A DNA stretch of 14,257 nt from assembly GCA_945872225.1 (NCBI GenBank), contig CAMBZK010000015.1:1-14257 (forward strand). The letters run 5' to 3'. Position numbers and translations under genes: made by a program. Numbering within the stretch: position 1 is the first letter of the stretch; each line of letters begins with the position of its first letter. Source of the DNA: a candidate division TM6 bacterium UASB124. Lineage in GTDB: Bacteria > Babelota > Babeliae > Babelales > RVW-14. The notes under the pieces are model-generated. The model was given only the letters and a program-made list of their open reading frames with translations. It was not told the origin of the DNA and did no database searches. Positions 1-5,905 of the stretch are shown piece after piece.

Positions 1-643
1 GTTTATGCAATTTTTTGTTAGGTTGCTTAGGTACAAATTTTGCTTGTCGTTTGAATAGTTTTCCTTGTTTCAAAGCTTTTGTTTTTGCTGTTTTAGCATG
101 TACTAGTTTTTTCGTTTTTTGACTTACTGGCTGGCTTTTTTTCACGCTAGCCGGTTTTTTAATCAGCCCAAGCCCGTTTGCCACCGCAGGTACACTGTCT
201 TTCAGGTAGCCGAGTTGGTTTGCTTGAGGTGTGTTTGGTATGCTGATTTCCTCATAGTCTGCACTTTCGTCTACAGTAATTGTACTACTTGCTGGTGGCT
301 GTTTTTGGTTGCGTACAAATGGCGTAGGTGGTACATAACCATCGTCATCGCCCATCGTTGGCACGACTAACGGCGCTTCAGGTGCTGGCAGCTCAAAGTT
401 CCCATCTGTTTCAAATCCTTCGCTGTCATGATTGTTATCGGTTGCATCGCCCTCACTTTCATGGTGGCTATGGGCATGAGCGTGACTATGGCTGTGTGCT
501 TCGCCACTATCACTGCCATCGCTACCATGTCCGCCGTCACTGTGCCCCTCAGCATGTGCGACAGGAGCGTGGGCGGCAAAAAGACTTCTGGTGGCAATAA
601 TAAAGCACAACGTAATTAATCGAAAAACATTTTTAGTCAGCAT
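1..643 (-). CDS. His-rich secreted protein, partial (C-terminus beyond left edge)
   Basis: The frame is open from an ATG at 643-641 to the left edge (214 codons, no stop), preceded by the ribosome binding site GGGAG seven bases upstream. Residues 1-23 look like a signal peptide: charged start MLTKNVFR, then hydrophobic ITLCFIIA, ending in LFAAHA. Residues about 25-75 are rich in His, Ser, Gly, Asp and Glu, including HSHSHAHAHSHH at 50-61, which suggests a metal-binding or disordered segment. A Pro- and acid-rich linker follows (about 85-150). The last visible 60 residues are Lys-rich and basic (KKPASVKK, AKTAKTKALKQ). No known domain is recognised. His-rich mature termini occur in periplasmic zinc or nickel handling proteins, but low-complexity secreted proteins also look like this. 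It lies downstream of birA on the same strand, probably with its own promoter. Confidence 0.8.
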   Translation of the reverse strand, partial: MLTKNVFRLITLCFIIATRSLFAAHAPVAHAEGHSDGGHGSDGSDSGEAHSHSHAHAHSHHESEGDATDNNHDSEGFETDGNFELPAPEAPLVVPTMGDDDGYVPPTPFVRNQKQPPASSTITVDESADYEEISIPNTPQANQLGYLKDSVPAVANGLGLIKKPASVKKSQPVSQKTKKLVHAKTAKTKALKQGKLFKRQAKFVPKQPNKKLHK

Positions 644-665
644 GTTTCTTCTCCCAATAACTTTT

Positions 666-693
666 TTTATAAAAGAGTCATTGGTAAGTCTAA
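666..693 (-). promoter_or_regulatory. Candidate sigma-70-type promoter for the His-rich gene
   Basis: On the minus strand a TTAGAC (693-688) and a TATAAA (671-666) are separated by 16 bases, and the ATG at 643 lies about 23 bases beyond the -10 box. The -35 box overlaps one arm of the inverted repeat at 688-730. It is assigned by eye only. Confidence 0.4.
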
Positions 694-730
694 GAGCTGA
701 TGCTGCTCATTTTCAATAATCAGCTTAGAC
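688..730 (-). terminator. Inverted repeat over the birA stop codon, possible terminator or RNA hairpin
   Basis: GTCTAAGAGCTGAT (688-701) pairs with ATCAGCTTAGAC (719-730), giving two 6-bp helices separated by a 2-base bulge around a 17-base loop. The birA stop codon (722-720) sits inside the stem. No U-tract follows directly on the minus strand, so it is a weak intrinsic terminator at best. It may instead protect the 3' end of the smpB-birA message or form part of the downstream promoter. Confidence 0.4.
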
Positions 731-1484
731 GCACTTCTTCGACTTGATAAAAAGATATGGTTAGAGGCTTTTTTTGGCCATCAATGGTGAGCATGAGGTC
801 ACCATTTGGCATGACTTGCTGTGCAATGCCAGAACAGATACTGCCATCTTTTTGATGAACAGTGATCTGTTTGCCAAGATACAGTTGCTCTTGGCGCCAT
901 GCTTTGTAGATTGATCCAAATGCAAGTTGCTGCCAGGCTGCATACCAGGCATCGATGTTGGTGATAATTTCTTTGTAGAGCGCACGCATGTCAGCGGGAG
1001 CATTCGCCAGTGTACAAACACTGGTAGCAGTTTCATAAAGCTCATGCTCAGGAGGGAAGGTATTGTTGACGTTGATAGCAAAGCCGACGATCAAGCCACT
1101 CGGCGCATTGTGTTCCCAAACAACTTGCATGAGGACCCCACCAAGTTTTTTTTGGTCAACAACAACGTCGTTCGGCCATTTTAGTGAAGCGCCGTATGTT
1201 TTGAGTGGCGAGACAATGCCAAGGGCGATGGCCATATTGAGTTGGCTGAGGCGGACATCAAGATCATCCGTATGAATAACTTTTAAGAGTGGTGGCTTGA
1301 GTACCATCGTGACCATGAGTTGTCCAGGCATGACGTGCCAGGTGCGACCTTGTCTGCCGCGTGCGTGTGTGTAGGTATCAGCTAGAAAAAGCGCGCCGTC
1401 GGGAGCTTCATGCATAAGCGACCGTGCCCACGCCATGGAGTCATCAGTGCTTTGTGTGCGATATAATTTGCTGCCAATGATCAT
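720..1484 (-). CDS. birA: Biotin--[biotin carboxyl carrier protein] ligase, without a DNA-binding domain
   Basis: This 254-aa cytoplasmic enzyme activates biotin with ATP and attaches it to the carrier lysine of biotin-dependent carboxylases. The biotin/adenylate loop is visible as GRQGRTW (residues 43-49), the catalytic-core motif KWPND at 102-106 with KKLGGVL at 112-118, and the GFAINVN strand at 134-140 (usually G-I-G-I-N). A small C-terminal SH3-like domain follows (about 200-254, LGKQITVHQKDGSICSG). The protein starts directly with the catalytic domain, so it is the monofunctional class without the winged-helix repressor seen in E. coli BirA. It starts 4 bases after the smpB stop, with a weak TTAGG ribosome site inside the smpB end, so it is the last gene of the DUF2062-smpB-birA operon. 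Confidence 0.93.
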   Translation of the reverse strand: MIIGSKLYRTQSTDDSMAWARSLMHEAPDGALFLADTYTHARGRQGRTWHVMPGQLMVTMVLKPPLLKVIHTDDLDVRLSQLNMAIALGIVSPLKTYGASLKWPNDVVVDQKKLGGVLMQVVWEHNAPSGLIVGFAINVNNTFPPEHELYETATSVCTLANAPADMRALYKEIITNIDAWYAAWQQLAFGSIYKAWRQEQLYLGKQITVHQKDGSICSGIAQQVMPNGDLMLTIDGQKKPLTISFYQVEEVRLS

Positions 1485-1488
1485 GAAT

Positions 1489-1938
1489 TTACAGCCTAAT
1501 TTTTGCGTCTCGTAGTGTTTCGCGCTTGATGTCGCGCTCTTTTATCTGCTCTTTTTTATCAATATTTTTTTTGCTCTTTGCAAGACCGATCTCAATTTTT
1601 ACAAAGCCCCTGATATTAAAATACATCCTGAGGGGGATCAGCGTCAGGCCCTGGCGTGAAACAGCACCAATAAGTTTGTTGATCTCTTTTTTATGCAAAA
1701 GGAGGCGTCTTGTTTGGCGAGAGGTGTCTTTTTTGTCAAATGCGTGGGAGTATTGCGCAATGTGGCAGTTGAGCAAAAATATTTCGCCATCTTTAACGAC
1801 GGCAAAAGCATCAGCCAGTGAAACTTGTTTTGCGCGGATTGATTTGACCTCATCACCTTGCAGGGCAATGCCTGCTTCATAAATGCCATCGATGGTGTAG
1901 TCAAAAAAAGCACGTCTATTTGTTGCTATAACGATCAT
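1489..1938 (-). CDS. smpB: SsrA (tmRNA)-binding protein SmpB
   Basis: SmpB binds tmRNA and delivers it to stalled ribosomes for trans-translation. At 149 aa it has the normal family length. Family signatures run in order: IATNRRAFFDYTI near the start, YEAGIALQGDEVKSIRAKQVSL (residues 20-41), GEIFLLNCHIAQYSHA (51-66), the RRLLLHKKEI segment, GLTLIPLRMYFNIRGFVKIEIGLAKSKK, and a basic tail KKEQIKERDIKRETLRDA that becomes helical in the ribosomal mRNA channel. The start ATG overlaps the stop of the upstream DUF2062 gene by 4 bases (ATGA at 1938-1935), which points to translational coupling. The tmRNA gene (ssrA) is not in this window. Confidence 0.96.
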   Translation of the reverse strand: MIVIATNRRAFFDYTIDGIYEAGIALQGDEVKSIRAKQVSLADAFAVVKDGEIFLLNCHIAQYSHAFDKKDTSRQTRRLLLHKKEINKLIGAVSRQGLTLIPLRMYFNIRGFVKIEIGLAKSKKNIDKKEQIKERDIKRETLRDAKIRL

Positions 1939-2435
1939 GATTGCTTAAAGTTTGATTGTTTGCGGAGCAATAATTTTTTTACAAGTGGATAACAGGCAAG
2001 TGCAGCAATAATCCCTGCGACATTGCCGCCAACCAGAAAAGACCACACGCATATGCTACCAGATCCGATGCATTTTGACAAAGTGTTAGCCAGGCCAGGC
2101 CAGTAAGCTTGGAGGCTTGATGCAGAAAACATGAGTGTTGGGTGTAGGCCACAGAGCTTATGGAGCAGGGCGTGGCCAAAAACATAATCAAATGAGTAGA
2201 AGGGAATCATCGTCCAAGGGTTATTGAGTGAGGCAACTAAAAATATGGTTGGCAAGTGCAGCTTGAAAAGATAGGCGCTGCCCAAGATCATGACGCTGTG
2301 TAGACCAGGGAATGGCGAAAAAGCGATATAAAGGCCAACGCTGCTGGCAAGACTGATCCCTTCAATGGAGTAGCCGCTCAGGAGCGATTTGGTTATACTC
2401 GAGCTGATTTTTTTAAATATATTCATACGTAACAA
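1935..2435 (-). CDS. DUF2062 family membrane protein
   Basis: This 166-aa predicted inner-membrane protein is hydrophobic and resembles the DUF2062 family, whose function is unknown. The family-like part is SVGLYIAFSPFPGLHSVMILGSAYLFKLHLPTIFLVASLNNPWTMIPFYSFDYVFGH (residues 32-88, cited in part): a glycine/proline-containing hairpin helix, then an Asn-Asn-Pro-containing turn. A further hydrophobic helix lies near 130-152, followed by a basic tail. The first possible codon is TTG at 2435. An ATG at 2426 (residue 4, MNIFKK) is at least as likely; neither has a clear ribosome site. It is the first gene of the operon with smpB and birA and may simply share their expression. Confidence 0.75.
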   Translation of the reverse strand: MLRMNIFKKISSSITKSLLSGYSIEGISLASSVGLYIAFSPFPGLHSVMILGSAYLFKLHLPTIFLVASLNNPWTMIPFYSFDYVFGHALLHKLCGLHPTLMFSASSLQAYWPGLANTLSKCIGSGSICVWSFLVGGNVAGIIAALACYPLVKKLLLRKQSNFKQS

Positions 2436-2449
2436 TATTCATAAAGAGG

Positions 2450-2479
2450 TTGCCAAGGTTTGACCTTGGTGAGTATAAC
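2450..2479 (+). promoter_or_regulatory. Candidate promoter with a dyad in its spacer
   Basis: TTGCCA (2450-2455) and TATAAC (2474-2479) are 18 bases apart and lie upstream of the gene starting at 2500. A perfect 6-5-6 inverted repeat, CCAAGG-TTTGA-CCTTGG (2453-2469), fills most of the spacer, so it could be an operator. The reverse strand also has TATACT (2477-2472), so the region may serve the divergent DUF2062-smpB-birA operon as well. Confidence 0.4.
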
Positions 2480-2499
2480 GCACAAATAAAGGAGCGGCG

Positions 2500-3144
2500 A
2501 TGGTGAATAAAAAGGGGCTTAATTTTATAGTTCTTTCCTGCGTAATGAGCTTAATGGGATTGGCGGAACAGACTGAAATGCGTGGATGCATTAAGGCTGA
2601 AGCGACCAGTGCTGATAAAATGCCTGAATTTAGGGTGCTTTTTGCCGGCAAAGAGACCATGAGTAATCGAGAAGGTTTTTATTCAATACCCCTTGAGGAT
2701 AGTGTAAAGCAGTACTCGATGCTTATCTGTAAAAATATCAAACAGAATTTTGTTAAGACAAATACAGTTAGAAATGTTTGCATGGCACCTGACGATAATT
2801 ATCGCTACTACGAGTTTGAAAAAATGCCTCACGGTAGAGATTGGCGTCAGCAGGAAAAAAGGTTGGACCTAGAGCGTCCTATAGCCCCAGAAAGCTGTGT
2901 AATTGTGTTGATTGACCCTGAGCATGTTTCGAGGATTGAGCCTTGGCGTCTTGAGCTCGGGGCAAAAACCATCAAATTACCTGCAATTGTCCTTAAACAA
3001 GAGGTAAATACCAGTACGCTGGCCTCAGCATCCGCTCGCTCACTGCTGTGCTCCTTGGACGAAAAACCCTTCCATGAGACCGTCAAAGAAGAGGTAAAAC
3101 AGCTGGCACAGAACAGCAAAGTCTTGGTTGCCCTGACTCGATAA
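2500..3144 (+). CDS. Secreted orphan protein with possible beta-sandwich domain
   Basis: This 214-aa protein is of unknown function. A clear AAAGGAG ribosome site (2488-2494) sits 5 bases before the ATG. Residues 1-22 form a signal peptide (MVNKKGLNF, then IVLSCVMSLMGLA), so the product is exported. Residues about 27-66 have the rhythm of carboxypeptidase-regulatory-like or CNA-B-type beta-sandwiches: a G-C-I-K-A strand, then VLFAGKETMSNREGFYSIPL, like the usual v-x-x-x-t-x-t-n-x-d-G-x-Y-x-i. The rest (67-214) has no recognised motif and holds scattered Cys residues (77, 94, 133, 184) that could form disulfides. It is the first gene of the plus-strand secreted cluster and is followed by a candidate terminator. 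Confidence 0.8.
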   Translation: MVNKKGLNFIVLSCVMSLMGLAEQTEMRGCIKAEATSADKMPEFRVLFAGKETMSNREGFYSIPLEDSVKQYSMLICKNIKQNFVKTNTVRNVCMAPDDNYRYYEFEKMPHGRDWRQQEKRLDLERPIAPESCVIVLIDPEHVSRIEPWRLELGAKTIKLPAIVLKQEVNTSTLASASARSLLCSLDEKPFHETVKEEVKQLAQNSKVLVALTR

Positions 3145-3159
3145 TTCAGCTTGTCAAAC

Positions 3160-3190
3160 ATGCCCCATGGGGGGCATTTGTCTCTTCGCC
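3160..3190 (+). terminator. Candidate intrinsic terminator after the 2500-3144 gene
   Basis: ATGCCCC (3160-3166) pairs perfectly with GGGGCAT (3171-3177) around a 4-base loop (ATGG). A T-rich stretch follows (TTGTCTCTTCG, then CCCCTTTTC) without a pure U-run, so the call is moderate. Confidence 0.5.
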
Positions 3191-3256
3191 CCTTTTCACG
3201 TTAACTGGGATATAGCCTAAATTTATCTGCAGCATCGTTTTGTATCCTTTTTAAAT

Positions 3257-3263
3257 GGGGGGG
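3257..3263 (+). promoter_or_regulatory. Ribosome binding site made of a G7 homopolymer
   Basis: Seven consecutive G residues (3257-3263) lie 5 bases before the ATG at 3269 and are the only Shine-Dalgarno-like sequence there. The length of such a tract can change by slippage, which would alter spacing to the start codon. Confidence 0.5.
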
Positions 3264-3268
3264 TTCTT

Positions 3269-4729
3269 ATGTTGTTCAATGGTGGACGCCGATCACTGGT
3301 ACTTTTGCTTTGCATTCTTGCCGTGGTAAGTGGCGTATTTCGTGGCTTACGATCAGAGTATCTTATTTTCAGATCAGTTGGTGGCAAAGCCCTGCCTCTG
3401 CGCGCGAGCGAATATCCTGTAAAAGAGCAAAAAGCTTTGTACGAAACGGTCAATAAATACCAATGGCCATCGGCACTAGCATTTTATGAGCAGGGCTCTG
3501 ATTCATTCAAAAGGGAGCTAGAGGCGACTATATTTTCTCGAACACCTTTTGCAGAACCTGACTACATGGGTAGAAAAATTAAGGATCTTGATCCATCGCT
3601 TCATGCGGTATGGATTCCCAACTCGCTCTATGAACTATGTGTATTGCACTATGTTTTTGTGCAGCCCTATAACCCAACGGTGATGGCTGGCGTGAATTTT
3701 TTACACAAAAAGACATTTGATGCCGTGAAGCATTCTAACCTTGGCTCAGTGCTTAATGGGTCTAACCTTGCAGAGGCACAAAAAAATAGATTAAAAGATC
3801 TTTTTGCTCAAAGTAGCTGGTGGCGTAATTTTGGCGGCTTAATGTCTTATGGTGCCACAAAACATCCATGGGTTGATATTTTTGCTAGCGTTAATGAGTG
3901 CATCACAGAGCTGCTGTGCGATATGCCAGGAGCTATAACACGACAACTTGCAGCAACGTATCACTATGAGACTCAAACTCATATGCATAAAGTGATAGCT
4001 GCTGAGCTAATTCAGCGTATTAATAAAAATATATATCATGCCCATCGCGGTTTTAGTACAAGCGTCCTGTCTCATCTCTATCAGGAGCTTGACGCTAAGC
4101 AAGCGCTTAAGCCTGATGGGATTGTTGCTAAGACGTTGCACCTTGAACTAGCCGCGCAGCAAACTAATCGTGCGCTGCTATTTCGTGCAACAGCACCAAT
4201 CAAGCATACATTTAATAATAAATTTGATGTGCTTGATAGCTCTTTTTATAACAAATCCAAACCTCGTTCGGTATCATATGGTAATGGGTTGTTTGCTGGG
4301 GCGCTTTTTGATCCAGGAGCAACGCCGTACTACTTTATGATGAGACCAGATCGTGTTGGTTATGCTGTATCAATTAATAAATTAGAAACAGCAAAAAATG
4401 GCGCTCAAAATTTATTTTACATCCCGCCTATCGCAACGATGCATGGGTTATTTGAACGTGGCGAATTTTTTCACCCACGTACCAAACCGGTTATGCCTGC
4501 TGGCATAGCAGGTACTTTTCATGGTACGGATATGCATGGGCTTAAGTTGTGCGATACGCTTGGCTTAGTTACTACGGATAGGTACACATCAGCTGAGTAT
4601 GAAGCAGCCTATTTACTTATGCTTGCTAGCAATGCAGTGTTTTTAACGGTGCCAACTTCAACGTGGTCAGCAGATAGGGTTAATGGATTGAGAGAAAATA
4701 TGCGGCTGGTGAGTGTCCAGCTGTCGTAA
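3269..4729 (+). CDS. Large secreted orphan protein, C-terminal half possibly ADP-ribosyltransferase-like
   Basis: This 486-aa protein has no confident family. The N-terminus MLFNGGRRS followed by LVLLLCILAVVSGVF (residues 10-24) is a signal peptide or membrane anchor, so the bulk should be extracytoplasmic. Residues 30-290 are mixed and helix-rich, with many Trp, Tyr and His and no recognised motif. Residues 300-405 contain RALLFRATAP (301-310), SVSYGNGLFAG (334-344), a Tyr-Tyr-Phe at 354-356, and LFYIPPIATMHGLFERGEFFHPRTK (382-406, cited in part). The order of an Arg-bearing first strand, a Ser-containing middle strand and a late P-P segment loosely recalls ADP-ribosyltransferase folds. The usual E-x-E is not obvious, so this is only a hypothesis. 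The gene begins downstream of a terminator-like hairpin, so it may be separately transcribed. Confidence 0.75.
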   Translation: MLFNGGRRSLVLLLCILAVVSGVFRGLRSEYLIFRSVGGKALPLRASEYPVKEQKALYETVNKYQWPSALAFYEQGSDSFKRELEATIFSRTPFAEPDYMGRKIKDLDPSLHAVWIPNSLYELCVLHYVFVQPYNPTVMAGVNFLHKKTFDAVKHSNLGSVLNGSNLAEAQKNRLKDLFAQSSWWRNFGGLMSYGATKHPWVDIFASVNECITELLCDMPGAITRQLAATYHYETQTHMHKVIAAELIQRINKNIYHAHRGFSTSVLSHLYQELDAKQALKPDGIVAKTLHLELAAQQTNRALLFRATAPIKHTFNNKFDVLDSSFYNKSKPRSVSYGNGLFAGALFDPGATPYYFMMRPDRVGYAVSINKLETAKNGAQNLFYIPPIATMHGLFERGEFFHPRTKPVMPAGIAGTFHGTDMHGLKLCDTLGLVTTDRYTSAEYEAAYLLMLASNAVFLTVPTSTWSADRVNGLRENMRLVSVQLS

Positions 4730-4786
4730 ATGGGGAAATGGTTGGTTATTTAGTCAGAGCCATTGGTTATTTTTTTGAGGCGTTGC

Positions 4787-5218
4787 ATGAAAAACATAAA
4801 AGTAGCCGCACTTGCTGCGCTAGCGGTAATGGGTAGTTTGCAGGCGCAGCCGGTTGAAATAGCTAAGCAGACGAAGTGGCAGCAAAAGTTAGCAGCGGTC
4901 AAAAAGAGCCTTTGTAACAAACGGACGCTTGCTAAGGTAGTTGCGACAGGCGTTGCTTGGGCCGTTTGTTGTACAGTTTTTTATATGTCTAATAACGGCG
5001 TTGATTTAAGAGCAGAAGCGCTTCATGCGTGCGAACAATCTCTCCGAAAAAACCAAGAGCATGCTTTTTGTAACTACAAAATTTGTATAGAGCCTTTTGT
5101 TAATAAGATTATGCCCTTTTTAGGTGCTTGTTATTGTATTGACTATGAATTTTTGCAGTCGGGAGATGCTTTAAACCTACTCAATGTTGTAACAAGTGCT
5201 GGATGTTCGTTGGTTTAG
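4787..5218 (+). CDS. Small Cys-rich secreted or membrane-anchored orphan protein
   Basis: I chose the ATG at 4787 (143 aa) because GAGG (4777-4780) lies 6 bases upstream and a clean signal peptide starts there: MKNIK, hydrophobic VAALAALAVMGS, then LQA|Q near residue 20. The frame could also begin at a TTG at 4763, but that would add eight residues and bury the signal. The mature part has a basic stretch (30-50), a hydrophobic segment at about 50-67 (VVATGVAWAVCCTVFYM) that could span the membrane, and nine Cys in all (43, 61, 62, 82, 95, 100, 115, 117, 140). Spacing such as C-Y-C suggests disulfides outside the cytoplasm. No family is recognised. Its 5' end has a diverged copy at 5253, so the pair looks like a local duplication. 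Confidence 0.7.
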   Translation: MKNIKVAALAALAVMGSLQAQPVEIAKQTKWQQKLAAVKKSLCNKRTLAKVVATGVAWAVCCTVFYMSNNGVDLRAEALHACEQSLRKNQEHAFCNYKICIEPFVNKIMPFLGACYCIDYEFLQSGDALNLLNVVTSAGCSLV

Positions 5219-5252
5219 GTAAAAGTAGTTGTTTCTTTATATTTGGGTGGGC

Positions 5253-5608
5253 ATGAAAAACGTAAAAATAGCGGCTCTCGTTGTGCTGAGGGCAATTGGC
5301 CGTTTGCAGGCATAGCCTGTCAAGACACCGGGACAGGCCTAGCCCTTGGCATTTGTGCCGCCGGCACATTTACTGGTAGCACCCTAATTGGTTGCGCAGC
5401 TGGCACGGCTGTCACTGCAGCAAGTATGGTTGCTCGGGCTACTTTTGTTTTTTATGAGCTTGCCAGCTGGTCTGCTGCCGTTAAAGCTGTTATTAACAAT
5501 GCCTTATCCCGTCGTGATGAAGATGCCGCTTATTTTTATGGGCTCGTTATTGGGTTTACTGGCTTGATCACTCAAGCCTATTTTGCAACGATTGAAGCGC
5601 AAAATTAG
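5253..5608 (+). pseudogene. Frameshifted paralog of the small secreted protein (signal peptide and body in different frames)
   Basis: An ATG at 5253 opens a signal peptide (MKNVKIAAL to GRLQA) that matches the preceding gene's (MKNIKVAAL to GSLQA) at 12 of 20 residues, with similar DNA just upstream. This frame hits TAG at 5313-5315, where the neighbour has CAG. The adjacent frame is open to the TAG at 5606-5608 and encodes a small-residue-rich hydrophobic body (IACQDTGTGLALGICAAGTF, then GCAAGTAVTAASMVARATFVFYE, then YFYGLVIGFTGLITQAYF). Re-reading the base at 5312 once (a -1 shift) would give one continuous 118-aa secreted protein. Explanations are a one-base deletion in a decaying gene, a sequencing or assembly error, or recoding. 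No classic slippery heptamer is present. The body frame has no good start of its own: a TTG at 5243 would translate the signal region out of frame. Confidence 0.65.
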
Positions 5609-5662
5609 TTGAGAATTTTTGTGGTATTGTTTGGTTGAGCCTTGCCGCAGTAGTTACTTAGT

Positions 5663-5712
5663 AAAAAGCCATGACGTCTTATTTTTTGTAAGACTTTGTG
5701 GCTTTCTTTTTT
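5663..5712 (+). terminator. Strong intrinsic terminator, probably bidirectional
   Basis: The outer stem AAAGCCA (5665-5671)/TGGCTTT (5699-5705) and inner stem GTCTTA (5676-5681)/TAAGAC (5689-5694) are joined by a short imperfect section around a loop of TTTTTTG. A T6 run (5707-5712) follows on the plus strand. A5 (5663-5667) precedes the stem, so on the minus strand a U-run follows as well. It lies between convergent genes: the plus cluster ending at 5608 and tsaD ending at 6154. Confidence 0.85.
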
Positions 5713-5774
5713 GAGATCAAAACGTTAGCCTTTTTTTAAAACTAAACTCCTTGACCAGGCTTTGTATTTTTAAT

Positions 5775-5905
5775 CCGCTCACCCTGAGCTTGTCGAATGG
5801 GCGCCGGCCCGAAGGGCCAAGAAAGAGCGGCACAGTAAAAATTATTAGCTCCCGCTTTTTCTCGTCCTAATGGACTTCGGCCTTCGACAAGCTCAGGCTG
5901 AGCGG
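5775..5905. repeat. 131-bp structured inverted-repeat element (REP/MITE-like)
   Basis: The terminal arms are 23 bp each (5775-5797 and 5883-5905). The left starts CCGCTCACCCTGAGC and the right ends CTCAGGCTGAGCGG; they are complementary except at one position. Inside are further hairpins: GGCCC-GAA-GGGCC (5806-5818), GAAAGAGCGG (5821-5830) against CCGCTTTTTC (5853-5862) with one mismatch, and GTCC-TAAT-GGAC. The element looks more G+C-rich than the DNA around it and encodes no protein. From memory, arms with the core CTGAGCTTGTCGAA recur in intergenic regions of many unrelated bacteria; this was not searched here. It may be a non-autonomous mobile palindrome. Confidence 0.75.

Noticed and set aside
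428..619. Plus-strand frames with Met/Thr/Ala-rich translation over 119-619
   Set aside because: They are the antisense of the His-rich minus-strand gene, which has the better ribosome site, a signal peptide and an uninterrupted frame to the edge.
2434..2442. ATG at 2442 (minus) as a start for a short upstream peptide before the DUF2062 gene
   Set aside because: It gives only nine codons without a ribosome site; a leader peptide cannot be supported from sequence alone.
4738..4777. AATGG...CCATT with a later T-run after the 486-aa gene, as a terminator
   Set aside because: The stem is only 5 bp with a loop of about 17 bases, and the T7 run is displaced from it, so I do not list it as a terminator.
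4763..4786. Upstream TTG start adding eight residues to the small Cys-rich protein
   Set aside because: There is no ribosome site for it, and it would put charged residues before an otherwise well-formed signal peptide; ATG 4787 has GAGG at a good distance.
5243..5311. TTG start at 5243 for the body frame of the second small secreted gene
   Set aside because: Its first 20 or so codons read the duplicated signal-peptide DNA out of frame, so the frame is most likely open only by chance there.
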